The notes under the pieces: model-generated
Database searches by the model: none
Told to the model about the DNA's origin: nothing
The model's input: only the letters and a program-made list of their open reading frames with translations
Shown here: piece by piece, positions 26,087-35,060 of the stretch
Numbering within the stretch: position 1 is the first letter of the stretch
How the letters are laid out: each line of letters opens with the position of its first letter
From: Streptomyces sp. NRRL F-6676
GTDB lineage: Bacteria > Actinomycetota > Actinomycetes > Streptomycetales > Streptomycetaceae
Direction: 5' to 3'
Length of the DNA stretch: 64,000 nucleotides
Assembly (NCBI RefSeq): GCF_000725625.1
Contig: NZ_JOHS01000007.1
Coordinates: forward strand, 62,001-126,000
Made by a program: the position numbers and the translations under genes

Positions 26087-27708
26087 CCGTGCCCGCGCAG
26101 CCGGTCGCGCTGATCCCCCGGCCGCTGATGTTCTGGACCGGAGTCGCCCTGACCTGCGCGGGCGTCGGCCAGCACGTGTGGATGTTCGTCGACTCCGCGT
26201 CCATGGACTTCCACATGGCGATGATGGGGATGTCGTGGGTGATGTGGCTCGGCATGGCCGCCATCGTCGTGGGCGTGGTGATCTCCGGATACTCCGTCGT
26301 GCAGCCGCCCGGCACGGGCCCGGCGGCCGTCCCCGCCCCCGCTCCGGCGGAGGTGAGCCTGGCGAGCCGGCGCCGGCTCATCGGCGTGCTGAGCTTCGCG
26401 CTGATGGTGGACCAGATGAAACCCGCCACCCTCGCCTTCATCCAGCCCGGCATGCGCGCCGAGTTCGGCCTCGGCGCCGCCGAGATCGCCTGGCTGCCCA
26501 CCGTGGCGCTCAGCGGCACGGTGCTCGGCTCGCTCGCCGGGGGCCGCGCCGCGGACCGGATCGGGCGCAGGGCCACCATCCTCATCGCGTCCCTGCTGTT
26601 CCTGGGGACGACGGTGTGCGGCGCCATGCCGACCTTCGCCGGGGTCCTGGTCATGTGTGCGCTGATGGGGATGGCGGCGGGCGGCATGCTGCCCGTCGTC
26701 TACGCCCTGATGACCGAGAGCCTGCCGCCCGGCCGGCGCGCCGCCATCATGGTGCTCCAGGCCGGACTCACCACCACCGGCGGCTACATGGCGGCCGCCG
26801 GACTGGCCGCGGTGCTCATCCCGCTCACCGGGTGGCGCATCGCGTGGTTCGCCCAGCTCCCGCTGGTCCTGATCCTGATCGGACTGAACCGGTGGATACC
26901 GGAGTCGGCCGCCTTCACCGCCCAGCGGTCCCGGCCCGGACGCGTCCCCGCCGCCACCCTGTTCAGGCCCCCGCAGACGGCCAAGACGCTGGTCGTCGGC
27001 GGCTACGCGCTCGCCTGGGGCCTCGTCTACTGGGGGTTCATCACCTTCCTGCCCAGCCAGTTGGAGGCCTCGCACAAGCACGGCATGTCCGCCGCCACCC
27101 TGCTGTTCCTGTCCTCGCTGCTGTCCATCCCCACGTGTGTGGTGGCCGCGTGGCTCTACATGCGCTGGTCGGCGCGGGGCACCATGGTGCTCTACGCGGC
27201 GCTCACCGTCGCTTCCCTGCTCGCGCTGGCCGCCGTGGGGATGAACGGCGGCCGGACCGTGCTGCTGACCGCCGTGATGCTGCTGTTCGCCGGGACCGCC
27301 GGGGTCATCGCGCTCATCGGCCCCTACACGGCCGAGATCTACCCCCTGGCCATCCGGGGCACCGCCGGCGGCTGGGCGGCGGCGGTCGGGAAGTCCGGCG
27401 GGGCCTTCGGTCCCCCGCTCGTCGCGCTGGTCCTCTCCGCACCGGGCGGCATGCGCACCGCCGCGGTGCTCGTCGCGCTCCCCATGGCCCTGGCCGGAAC
27501 CGCCGTCGCCCTGCGCGGAAGCGACCCGCGGGCCGCCGGCCCGGGGCCCGAGGACGTCACGGTCCGGCTGGACGCCGAGCTCGACGAGCTGGTGCGGGAC
27601 GAGGCGGTGGCGGCCGAGAGGAACGCGGCGGCACCGGGCGGCGCGGCCTCGCCCGCACCGCCCGCACCGGGAACGGAGGACGCCCCGGGAGGCGGCCCGG
27701 CCCGCTGA
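26083..27708 (+). CDS. MFS transporter with extra N-terminal membrane hairpin
   Basis: A 541-residue transporter. After about 85 residues holding two extra membrane helices (FWTGVALTCAGVGQHVWMF; MMGMSWVMWLGMAAIVVGVV) comes a standard 12-helix sugar/aromatic-acid-type MFS core. This has SLAGGRAADRIGRRATILIA between helices 2 and 3 and a matching PYTAEIYPLAIRGTAGGW in the second half. The last ~60 residues are cytoplasmic, acidic then Pro/Ala-rich. The start is GTG at 26083, coupled to the small ORF; GTG at 26089 is an alternative. Being last in the flavoprotein operon it probably exports the pathway product, though the aromatic-acid-transporter-like core could also import a precursor. Confidence 0.85.
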   Translation: MTVPAQPVALIPRPLMFWTGVALTCAGVGQHVWMFVDSASMDFHMAMMGMSWVMWLGMAAIVVGVVISGYSVVQPPGTGPAAVPAPAPAEVSLASRRRLIGVLSFALMVDQMKPATLAFIQPGMRAEFGLGAAEIAWLPTVALSGTVLGSLAGGRAADRIGRRATILIASLLFLGTTVCGAMPTFAGVLVMCALMGMAAGGMLPVVYALMTESLPPGRRAAIMVLQAGLTTTGGYMAAAGLAAVLIPLTGWRIAWFAQLPLVLILIGLNRWIPESAAFTAQRSRPGRVPAATLFRPPQTAKTLVVGGYALAWGLVYWGFITFLPSQLEASHKHGMSAATLLFLSSLLSIPTCVVAAWLYMRWSARGTMVLYAALTVASLLALAAVGMNGGRTVLLTAVMLLFAGTAGVIALIGPYTAEIYPLAIRGTAGGWAAAVGKSGGAFGPPLVALVLSAPGGMRTAAVLVALPMALAGTAVALRGSDPRAAGPGPEDVTVRLDAELDELVRDEAVAAERNAAAPGGAASPAPPAPGTEDAPGGGPAR

Positions 27709-27718
27709 CGGCCGTGGC

Positions 27719-27758
27719 GAGGGTCCCGTCCGGTGCCCTTCGGGCGGACGGGACCCTC
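27719..27758. terminator. Bidirectional terminator
   Basis: Perfect 14-base stem (GAGGGTCCCGTCCG / CGGACGGGACCCTC) with a loop that itself can fold as GCCC-TTCG-GGC. It lies between the convergent exporter and ligase genes and should end both transcripts. Confidence 0.85.
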
Positions 27759-27768
27759 ACCACCGGAC

Positions 27769-29217
27769 CTACCTCCCGGCCACCAGGCGCCGTTTGTCCG
27801 GCTTCCCGGCCGCCGTGAGCGGGACCTCGCCGATGACGGTGAGCCGGGTCGGCGCGCAGGCCTCCCCCAGGTCCGCCGTCACCAGGGCGCGCAGTTCGCC
27901 GAGGTCCGGGACATGACCGTGCGCGGGGACGACGAAGGCGTGGACGGCCTCGCCCGTGGCGTCGTCGGGCACGGCGACGACGTACGCCTCCGCCACCGAG
28001 GGATGGCCGGCGAGCAGCCGCTCGACGGGCCCGGCGTAGTACACGTTGGCGTTGACGATGATCACGTCCCGGACCCGTCCCGTGAGCCACAGCCGGCCCG
28101 ACGCGTCGAACCGCCCGAGGTCGCGGGTGCGCACCCACCCGCCGGTGAACACCTCGGCGGTGAGGGCGGGTTCCCTCCAGTAGCCGGAGCTCTGCGACGG
28201 GGTGCGGACGAACAGCTCGCCGTCGGTGCCGGGCGGGACCGGGCGGCCGGAGGGGTCGCGGACCTCCACGTCGACGGGCGGCACCCCGAGGGAGCCGGGC
28301 GGCTCGTCCGGGCCGGCCATGGAGATCATGCCGGTCTCCGTCTGCCCGTAGCCGTGGAAGACGACCGGGCCGAGCACCTCGGCGGCCTCCCGCAGCCGCC
28401 CCGGCTCCAGCGGCGACCCGGACACCATCAGCGCGCGCAGTCCGCCGAGGTCCGCCGGCGACGCACGCTGGTCCGCCACGAGCTTGGTCAGCCGGGCGAC
28501 GGTGATGACACTCGCGGTCGCCCGGTGCCGCACCAGGGCGCCGGGGAAGTCCGGCGGGTCGGCGGTGACGAGGGTGCCGCCGGCGGCGAGCGCCAGCAGC
28601 CCGTACTCCATCATCACCTGGCTGGCCAGGGTGCCGAAGACCAGGAACCGGTCCAGGCGTCCGGCGAGTTCGCGGACGACGGGCGGCCAGGCGTCCGGCC
28701 GGTGCGCCCAGCCCGCGGTCATCGACGCGTAGGTCTGGGCGCACGCCTTGGGCACGCCGGTGCTGCCGCTGGTGTGCAGCAGCCGGGCGACGTCCCCGGG
28801 CCGGGCCGAGACGTGCGGCCGGACGCCGTCGTCCGGTGCCGACAGCAGCTCGTCGAGCGCCAGGACGGGCCCGGCCCCCGGGGAGCCGGCGCCGTCGGGC
28901 CGGTCGGTGACCCGCACGTCGACGTCCCGCAGCAGATGCTCCCGCTGGCGCTCCGTCAGCCCGGGCCGCACGCCCACGACACGCGCCCCGACGACATGGG
29001 CGGCGAGGATCGCGGCGAACGCCCCGGGACCGACGCCCAGCAGCATGGCGACGCCGTCACCGGGCCCCACACCGCGGCGCCGCAGGCCGTGCGCCGCACG
29101 CCGCACCATGCCGAGGAGCCGGGCCCCCGAGACCTCCCGGCCGGCGTGTTCGAACACCGTACGGTCGCCCGCCGCGTCCAGGAGGTCGAGCACGGGACCG
29201 GGAAACTGCTCAGCCAA
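27769..29217 (-). CDS. Acyl-CoA synthetase/AMP-dependent ligase
   Basis: A 482-residue adenylate-forming enzyme with the ordered core motifs: the P-loop LLHTSGSTGVPKA, adenine region FHGYGQTETGMIS, hinge WLTGRVRDVIIVNANVYYAG and the catalytic lysine PLTAAGKPDKRRL. The length suits a free-standing ligase. With a tyrosine ammonia-lyase in the same regulon, an aryl or cinnamoyl-type acid is a reasonable substrate, but the pocket was not analysed residue by residue. The start is TTG at 29217, eight bases inside the flavoprotein gene, preceded by GAGGAAGAG. It is therefore the second gene of the leftward operon. Confidence 0.85.
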   Translation of the reverse strand: MAEQFPGPVLDLLDAAGDRTVFEHAGREVSGARLLGMVRRAAHGLRRRGVGPGDGVAMLLGVGPGAFAAILAAHVVGARVVGVRPGLTERQREHLLRDVDVRVTDRPDGAGSPGAGPVLALDELLSAPDDGVRPHVSARPGDVARLLHTSGSTGVPKACAQTYASMTAGWAHRPDAWPPVVRELAGRLDRFLVFGTLASQVMMEYGLLALAAGGTLVTADPPDFPGALVRHRATASVITVARLTKLVADQRASPADLGGLRALMVSGSPLEPGRLREAAEVLGPVVFHGYGQTETGMISMAGPDEPPGSLGVPPVDVEVRDPSGRPVPPGTDGELFVRTPSQSSGYWREPALTAEVFTGGWVRTRDLGRFDASGRLWLTGRVRDVIIVNANVYYAGPVERLLAGHPSVAEAYVVAVPDDATGEAVHAFVVPAHGHVPDLGELRALVTADLGEACAPTRLTVIGEVPLTAAGKPDKRRLVAGR

Positions 29218-30751
29218 GGCTCTTCCTCACGAAGGCGACGAGCGGTGTCCGGTGGACCGTCGGCAGGTTCCACTCGTTCTCCAGGTTCTCCGCCAGGTGG
29301 TGGGTCCCGGCGAGCACGCCGTCCCGGTAGTGGCGGACGACGGGGTGGAGGTACGTGGACTCACCGGCGTGGTCGACGTCGTTCTCGAGGACGCGCGGGA
29401 CATTCACGTCGAACGGGTCGGCCTCGTCGTGTTCGCCGTACTCCAGGTCGACGACGAACCGGTGCGGGGCGGGCCCGAGGCCGCCGTCGGCGACGTAGTC
29501 GAGCGGGACCTCCTCCTGGTGGACGGCCCGGTCGCCGTCCACGCCGACCACGTCGCCGAGGAAGGCGAACTGCTGCCACAGACCGGACGAGCGGTTGACG
29601 CGGCCGATGACGGCGTCGGCGATCGCCTCCGGGGTCGCGTCGAGCGTCCGGGCCGGCCAGGGCGTGTCGCGGTGGCGGGCGCTCAGGATGCGGTGCAGGG
29701 CGCGCGTCGCGTAGCGGAAGCCGTGGATGAAGCCGTTGGTGGACTTCTTGAAGTCCCGCTGCTGCATGAGGGTGCCGGCGAAGTACAGGTCCGGCACGTT
29801 GACCGACTCGAAGGACGAGGTCTGCTCGGGGAACCGGTCCTTGATGACGAGGGCGGGGCGGCAGGTCTCGTCGAAGACGGAGGCGTCGAAGCGGAAGCCG
29901 GTGCACGCGATGATCCGGTCGTAGTGCAGCTCACGCAGGGGTTCCGCGGTGCGGGTGTAGCGCAGCAACACCCGGAAGCCGCCGCCGTCGGCCTTCTCGA
30001 TGCTCTCCACGGTGCCGTCGAGGACCGCGTTCTGCGACTTGAGCTGGTAGGTGTCCAGGAAGTTGTTGTTCACCGCGCGCAGATGCCCGAGGTAGTGCGT
30101 CTTCCAGGAGAGCTTGACCGAGTGAGGGCCGGCGACGTGGATGACCGCGGCCTTCTCGATGAGACTGTCGGCGGTCTCGAACGCGGAGTTCCCCTTGCCG
30201 ATGACAAGCACCCGCTGGTTGGTGAACGACACCGGGTCGGTGTCGAAGGTGTCGTACCGTTCGGCGAGTTCGAACCCCGGGACGGGCGGCTCGTAGAGCC
30301 GGGAGACACCGGTCGCCATGACGAGCCGCCTGGCCTGCCAGGTGCGCCCGTCGCCGTCGAGGAGGGTGAAGACACCGTCCGCGCGGGAGATCCGCACGAC
30401 CTCCGTCCCGTACTCGACGCGTACGCCGGTGCGTTCCGCGAAGTCGCCCAGATAGCGCACGAAGTCGTCCGCGGGCGGGAAGTAGCGCTCGCTGTACCGG
30501 GTGAAGAGCAGTTCGGGATCGTCGCTGAGCAGCGAGTTCCAGTCCATGCGCAGATTGAGTTCCGGGTCGGTGAAACCCGTGTTGACCTTGTTGTTCGAGA
30601 TCAGCTGCCGATGGCGGGGATACCGGGTGAAGGACGTCCCCGGCGCACCTCCCCGCTCCAGGACGACGTAGTCGCGCCCGTCGCGCTCCAGCAGAGCGGC
30701 AAGTTGAAGTCCGGCCGGTCCGGCCCCGACGATGAGGTAGTCGCGCACCAT
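29210..30751 (-). CDS. FOXRED2-like FAD-dependent monooxygenase/oxidoreductase, second copy
   Basis: A 513-residue paralogue of the gene at 21977, collinear over its whole length. FAD motif: MVRDYLIVGAGPAGLQLAAL. Family blocks: RYPRHRQLISNNKVNTGF and MDWNSLLSDDPELLF. NADPH motif: VLVIGKGNSAFETADSL. Further blocks are KTHYLGHLRAV, IIACTGFRFDASVF and FIHGFRYATRALHR. It lacks the N-terminal extension of its partner. Two similar but diverged copies in one regulon suggest two successive oxidations, or a heterodimer. ATG at 30751 follows a -10-like hexamer by eight bases, so the message is likely almost leaderless. The ligase gene overlaps its 3' end. Confidence 0.85.
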   Translation of the reverse strand: MVRDYLIVGAGPAGLQLAALLERDGRDYVVLERGGAPGTSFTRYPRHRQLISNNKVNTGFTDPELNLRMDWNSLLSDDPELLFTRYSERYFPPADDFVRYLGDFAERTGVRVEYGTEVVRISRADGVFTLLDGDGRTWQARRLVMATGVSRLYEPPVPGFELAERYDTFDTDPVSFTNQRVLVIGKGNSAFETADSLIEKAAVIHVAGPHSVKLSWKTHYLGHLRAVNNNFLDTYQLKSQNAVLDGTVESIEKADGGGFRVLLRYTRTAEPLRELHYDRIIACTGFRFDASVFDETCRPALVIKDRFPEQTSSFESVNVPDLYFAGTLMQQRDFKKSTNGFIHGFRYATRALHRILSARHRDTPWPARTLDATPEAIADAVIGRVNRSSGLWQQFAFLGDVVGVDGDRAVHQEEVPLDYVADGGLGPAPHRFVVDLEYGEHDEADPFDVNVPRVLENDVDHAGESTYLHPVVRHYRDGVLAGTHHLAENLENEWNLPTVHRTPLVAFVRKSLG

Positions 30752-30794
30752 GGGCCGGGACGCTAGTGCCGCGAAATCAGAGGGCTTTGAGATT
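30752..30794 (-). promoter_or_regulatory. Leaderless promoter with the shared box (third copy of the design)
   Basis: Read leftward: AATCTCAAAGCCCTCTGA (30794 to 30777), then 11 bases, the hexamer TAGCGT, eight bases and ATG. The box differs from the one at 21939-21952, including four flanking bases, at only two of 18 positions. The spacing from box to hexamer is identical. Confidence 0.65.
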
Positions 30795-31318
30795 CGACGG
30801 GCCGCCGGCCCCTCCCCCGCCGGTGAGCCGGTGGCCGGTGAGCCGGCATGCGCCGGGAGCCGTCCCTGATCTGTCCGACACGGTGGTCCTCGGCAGTGCT
30901 CCCCTCGGGAGACGGGTTCGCGGCGGGCCGGGGGGCGTGCGCACGGTGGTCGTCCCGCCCATCGTGGTGTCCGGCTGCCGCATGAGTGGAGCGAGGCGGG
31001 TTACCTGATGCCGCAGGCCGGAACGGCGGCGTTCCCCGCGGGGGCCGGGCCGGCTCAGGTTCCCCCGGTTCGGACGACGAGCCGGGGGAACCGCCAGGCC
31101 GCCGGTCCGCCGACCCGCTGGGGCCCGCGGCGAGAGTCCCTGGAGCGCGCCCCGCTCGAACGACAGGATCCGCCTCGGCGGGTCCTGACCGTGCGGCACC
31201 GTCATGGCGGACGGCGGACGGCCGCCTCGTCCCTCGCCTCGACCATGCCCGGCCGGTACCGGAAACTGGGCCGCACACCAAGAAACCCGCACCCGCGCAC
31301 CCACTCCGGAGGCCGGCC
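30795..31318. other. Intergenic region with hairpins and short repeats
   Basis: No gene recognised in ~520 bases. It has a direct repeat (GCCGGTGAGCCGG twice, ~30820-30846). A long-stem hairpin GGTTCCCCCGG/CCGGGGGAACC lies at 31058-31092. A shorter near-perfect one, AGGATCCGCC/GGCGGGTCCT, is at 31165-31186. Both hairpins precede the HAD gene and could act as a terminator and a leader structure. Confidence 0.5.
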
Positions 31319-32011
<693 letters not shown>

Positions 32012-32146
32012 GCCGCCCGTACCGGGCCGCCTCGACCGGTGCGCACAGCCGTCGGCCACCGCCGTCCCGTTCGGTCGCCCCGGCACCGTACGGATGGTGC
32101 GGCGCTCCTCCCGGGCCGGCACGGCGCGGGTGCGGGACGCGCCGGC

Positions 32147-32614
32147 TCACCTCGACGCGCGGCCGACCGCGTCCCCGTCCGGGTCCTCGGCCAGCGCGAC
32201 GGTGGCGGTGATCCGCCTGCCCACCGGCTCCCGGCACACCTCGAAGCTGCGGCACGCGGCCATCACGAACTCCAGCGTGTGCCGGCCCATCCGCCGCGGT
32301 TCCGTGCCCGGCACCGTCAGGCTGCTGTCCCACACGGTGACCCGGACCGCCCCCGCACGGATCTCCAGCGTCAGCAGACACGGCCCCGGAGCGCGGGCGC
32401 AGGCGCCGGTGACCAACTCGGCCGCCAGCGACCGCACGAGAGCTCTCACGCGTTCCGGCACCGGAACGCCGCGCACGGTCCGCAACGACGTCAGCAGATC
32501 CCCGGCCAGCGCACCCGCCTCGGCGAACCCTCCGCCGCCGGCGAAGACGGCGGAGGCCGACCGCGAGGGCCCCATGAGCGGACGTCGGCCCTCGCCCTGC
32601 CCAGTCGGTTCCAT
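32147..32614 (-). CDS. HATPase-like (anti-sigma kinase-type) protein, possibly degenerate
   Basis: A 155-residue protein resembling the single-domain ATPases (RsbW/HATPase_c_2) that are abundant in Streptomyces and usually phosphorylate anti-anti-sigma factors. The expected N-box LVTNAxxH reads ELVTGACARA here, so the Mg-binding asparagine is missing, while the later VTVWDSS resembles the G1 box. The protein may bind partner proteins without ATP turnover. ATG at 32614 (GAGG eight bases upstream) is preferred to GTG at 32623. No anti-anti-sigma or sigma gene is adjacent. Confidence 0.6.
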   Translation of the reverse strand: MEPTGQGEGRRPLMGPSRSASAVFAGGGGFAEAGALAGDLLTSLRTVRGVPVPERVRALVRSLAAELVTGACARAPGPCLLTLEIRAGAVRVTVWDSSLTVPGTEPRRMGRHTLEFVMAACRSFEVCREPVGRRITATVALAEDPDGDAVGRASR

Positions 32615-32701
32615 ACGCGCCACCTCACTGCCCGAGCGCCCTCACGCACCACCGCCAGTATCCCGGGAACTCCCCCGCGGTCCTACACACCAACGGGTTA
32701 A

Positions 32702-33586
32702 TCACCCCGGTCCGCTTCTCCCTTCTCCCTGCTCGCCGTCGCCCCCGTCGCCGAGCAGCGGGGAACGGGAGAGGACCATCACGGCTGCCGCGGCCGCCGC
32801 GGCGCACAGGACCGCCACCGCGAGGAAGGGGCCACCGCGGACCTGCTCGTGGAAGACCAGCACCCCCCAGAGGATGCCGATCACCGGGTCGGTCATGGTC
32901 AGTCCCGGCTGGGTGGCCAGCAGGCCGCCGGCGTTCATCGCCGACTGCAACAGGAACATCGCGCAGGCACCGACGGCGATCATGGCCCACAGCTGCCAGC
33001 CGGTGAACACGGCGGGCAGGCCTCCGGAGTAAAGGGTCGTCACCCCTTTGATCAGCGCGGCGGTCAGGCCGAAGGCACAGCCGGTGGCCACCCCGAGGAC
33101 GGCCGCCCGGCGGGTGCCCGACACCCTCCTCGCCCAGAGGACGCCGGCCGCGATCAGCAGCACGTTGATCCCCCCGCCGATGAGCCATCCGGCCCAGGAG
33201 ACCGACGAGGGCGTGCCACCGCCGGGGCCCAGCGCGAGCAGCAGTCCGGCCACACCCGCGGCCATGACGACCGAGGCCCCCCACTCGCGACGGCCCAGCC
33301 GGCTCCCGAAGAAGAGACCGGAGAGGATCAGCGCGGCCGGCAGGTCGAGCGCGAGCAGCGGCTGCACCTCGGAGATCTGCCCGGACCCCAGGGCGACGGC
33401 CTGGAGCAGGAAGCCCGCGATCAGGGACAGCACCCCGCCGAGCCACACCGGCCGGTGCAGCAGATGCCAGACCAGGCGAGGGCTCAGGTTCTCCTCGGTG
33501 GACTCCTCCCGGGCGGCCTTGCGCTGCAACGCCGATGCCAGGGCATTGGCCAGGGCGGCCAGCACCGCCAGGAAGGGGCTGAGCAC
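32702..33586 (-). CDS. DMT-superfamily membrane transporter
   Basis: A 294-residue protein with about nine to ten hydrophobic helices and the EamA-like organisation (AALANALASALQRKAAREES in helix 1, LIAGFLLQAVALGSGQISEVQPLLAL, and near the end VIGILWGVLVFHEQVRGGPF). Members export metabolites or, in the NIPA-like branch, magnesium; the substrate is unknown. Start GTG at 33586 has GAGGAG upstream. The C-terminal tail is short, Gly-rich and hydrophilic. Confidence 0.8.
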   Translation of the reverse strand: MLSPFLAVLAALANALASALQRKAAREESTEENLSPRLVWHLLHRPVWLGGVLSLIAGFLLQAVALGSGQISEVQPLLALDLPAALILSGLFFGSRLGRREWGASVVMAAGVAGLLLALGPGGGTPSSVSWAGWLIGGGINVLLIAAGVLWARRVSGTRRAAVLGVATGCAFGLTAALIKGVTTLYSGGLPAVFTGWQLWAMIAVGACAMFLLQSAMNAGGLLATQPGLTMTDPVIGILWGVLVFHEQVRGGPFLAVAVLCAAAAAAAVMVLSRSPLLGDGGDGEQGEGRSGPG

Positions 33587-33816
33587 GGCCCGGGCTCCTC
33601 ACTCCGCGAAGGGGCGTACGCCCGGCGGGACGGTGACGGCATCCCGTCACTGTGAGTGCACCGGCGTGCACGTATCGTACGCGCGGTGTTTTCTGGGGGG
33701 TGTACCGGGCCGTGCGGTGTCCGGCCCGTTGTGCTCCCCGTGTGCCGGGCGGCCGGGCCGTCGGCGGCTGTCGTCGGCACACCTGCCGGGCCCGGCCGAA
33801 CGAAGGAGTCACTGTC

Positions 33817-34665
33817 ATGACGGATCACCCAGGACAGCAGCCGCCGTCCGGTCACCCGGGGCAGCAGCCGCCGTCCGGATCATCGGCCATACCCGGGCGG
33901 GAACCGGGTTCCCGGCCGCCGTCCGGGCCCCCGCCGAACGGGCCTGCGCCGGAGGACGGGCCGGAGGGCTACGATGCCTGGCTCGGCCGCAGCCGTGTGG
34001 TGCTCACCCCGATCGCCGCGCCGTCGATCCTGGGGCTGTTCGGCTTCGCCTCCTCGACGTTCATGGTGGCGTCCAACCTGGCCGAGTGGTGGGGGGACGC
34101 GCTCGTCTCCCCGGTCCTCCTCGCGCCCCTGGTCATCTTCTTCGGCGGCCTCGCCCAGCTGGCGGCCGGCATGTGGGCCTACCGGGCGCGCGACGGCGTG
34201 GCCACCGCCATGCACGGCACCTGGGGCGCCTTCTGGCTCGCCTGGGGGATGATGCAGCTCATGGTCGCGAACGGCCTGCTGCCCCTGAGCACCCCGCTCA
34301 GCCAGGCCTTCGGCTTCTGGTGGATCGTGCTCGCCGTGACCACGCTGTTCGGGGCGCTCGCCTCGCTGGGACAGAGCTTCGGCATGTTCCTCGTGCTGAT
34401 CCTGCTCGCCGCCGGGTCGGCGCTGCTCGCGGCCGGGCTCCTCGGCACCACGCACAGCCTGGTGGTCGCGGCGGGCTGGGTGCTGGTCGCCGCCTCGGCC
34501 GCCGCCTGGTACACGGCGGGCGCGATGATGCTGGAACAGGCCTACGGCGGCCGGGTCATCCTGCCGCTGGGCCGGTGGAGCCTGCGCGGCAACCTGCCCG
34601 GGCACAAGCAGACCCGGCCCATCGAGTACCCGGGCGGCCTGCCCGGCGCCAAGGCCGGCCAGTAG
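33817..34665 (+). CDS. GPR1/FUN34/YaaH (SatP) family membrane protein
   Basis: A 282-residue protein. Residues 1-60 are a Pro/Gly/Gln-rich cytoplasmic extension built from repeated GQQPPSG units. The rest has six transmembrane helices with the family motif variant APSILGLFGFASSTFM in helix 1 and SFGMFLVLILLAAG later. Relatives transport acetate or succinate by proton symport. AAGGAG lies nine bases before the ATG at 33817. The Pro-rich head is unusual for bacterial acetate permeases, which start directly at helix 1, but similar extensions occur in actinomycete versions. Confidence 0.82.
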   Translation: MTDHPGQQPPSGHPGQQPPSGSSAIPGREPGSRPPSGPPPNGPAPEDGPEGYDAWLGRSRVVLTPIAAPSILGLFGFASSTFMVASNLAEWWGDALVSPVLLAPLVIFFGGLAQLAAGMWAYRARDGVATAMHGTWGAFWLAWGMMQLMVANGLLPLSTPLSQAFGFWWIVLAVTTLFGALASLGQSFGMFLVLILLAAGSALLAAGLLGTTHSLVVAAGWVLVAASAAAWYTAGAMMLEQAYGGRVILPLGRWSLRGNLPGHKQTRPIEYPGGLPGAKAGQ

Positions 34666-34783
34666 GGCCCACGGCCGCCGGCACCCGCCCCGCGCCGACG
34701 GGTCCGTGGACGCGGCACTTCCCGGCGGGTGAACCGGCGCCGGCGGTTCGGGCGGTCGGCCATCGGTTCACCCCCCCCCATGC

Positions 34784-34930
34784 ATGGACGGCGAGTACGC
34801 CGACCGCCTCGGCGTCCGCGGCGTACCGACCAATGTCCTCGTCGGCGCGGACGGCATCGTACGGACGGTCGGCGGCACCACGCCCGCCGAACTGCACACA
34901 GCCGTACGGTCGCTGCCGGCGCGGGACTGA
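34784..34930 (+). pseudogene. C-terminal fragment of a TlpA/thioredoxin-like protein
   Basis: A 48-codon frame reads YADRLGVRGVPTNVLVGADG followed by IVRTVGGTTPAELHTAV. This is the second half of a thioredoxin fold, with the cis-proline motif (GVPTN) and the last strand and helix. The first half, including the CxxC active site, is absent. The frame begins five bases after a run of nine cytosines (34771-34779), a plausible slippage point, but I could not extend homology through it. Most likely a gene relic. Confidence 0.55.
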
Positions 34931-34938
34931 ACCGGTCC

Positions 34939-34968
34939 CCCGCGCCGATCATCATTCTTTGGCGCGGG
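34939..34968 (+). terminator. Hairpin after the thioredoxin relic
   Basis: CCCGCGCC and GGCGCGGG enclose a 14-base A/T-rich loop, nine bases past the relic's stop codon. It would shield the formate dehydrogenase locus from read-through. Confidence 0.5.
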
Positions 34969-35060
34969 CGGCGCGCGCTCCCGGGGACACGGTGGCACAG
35001 CTGCTTGGCTGGGCCGTCCCGTCCGACCGGACATTTCCACCGCCGTGGTGAAGGAGCCGC

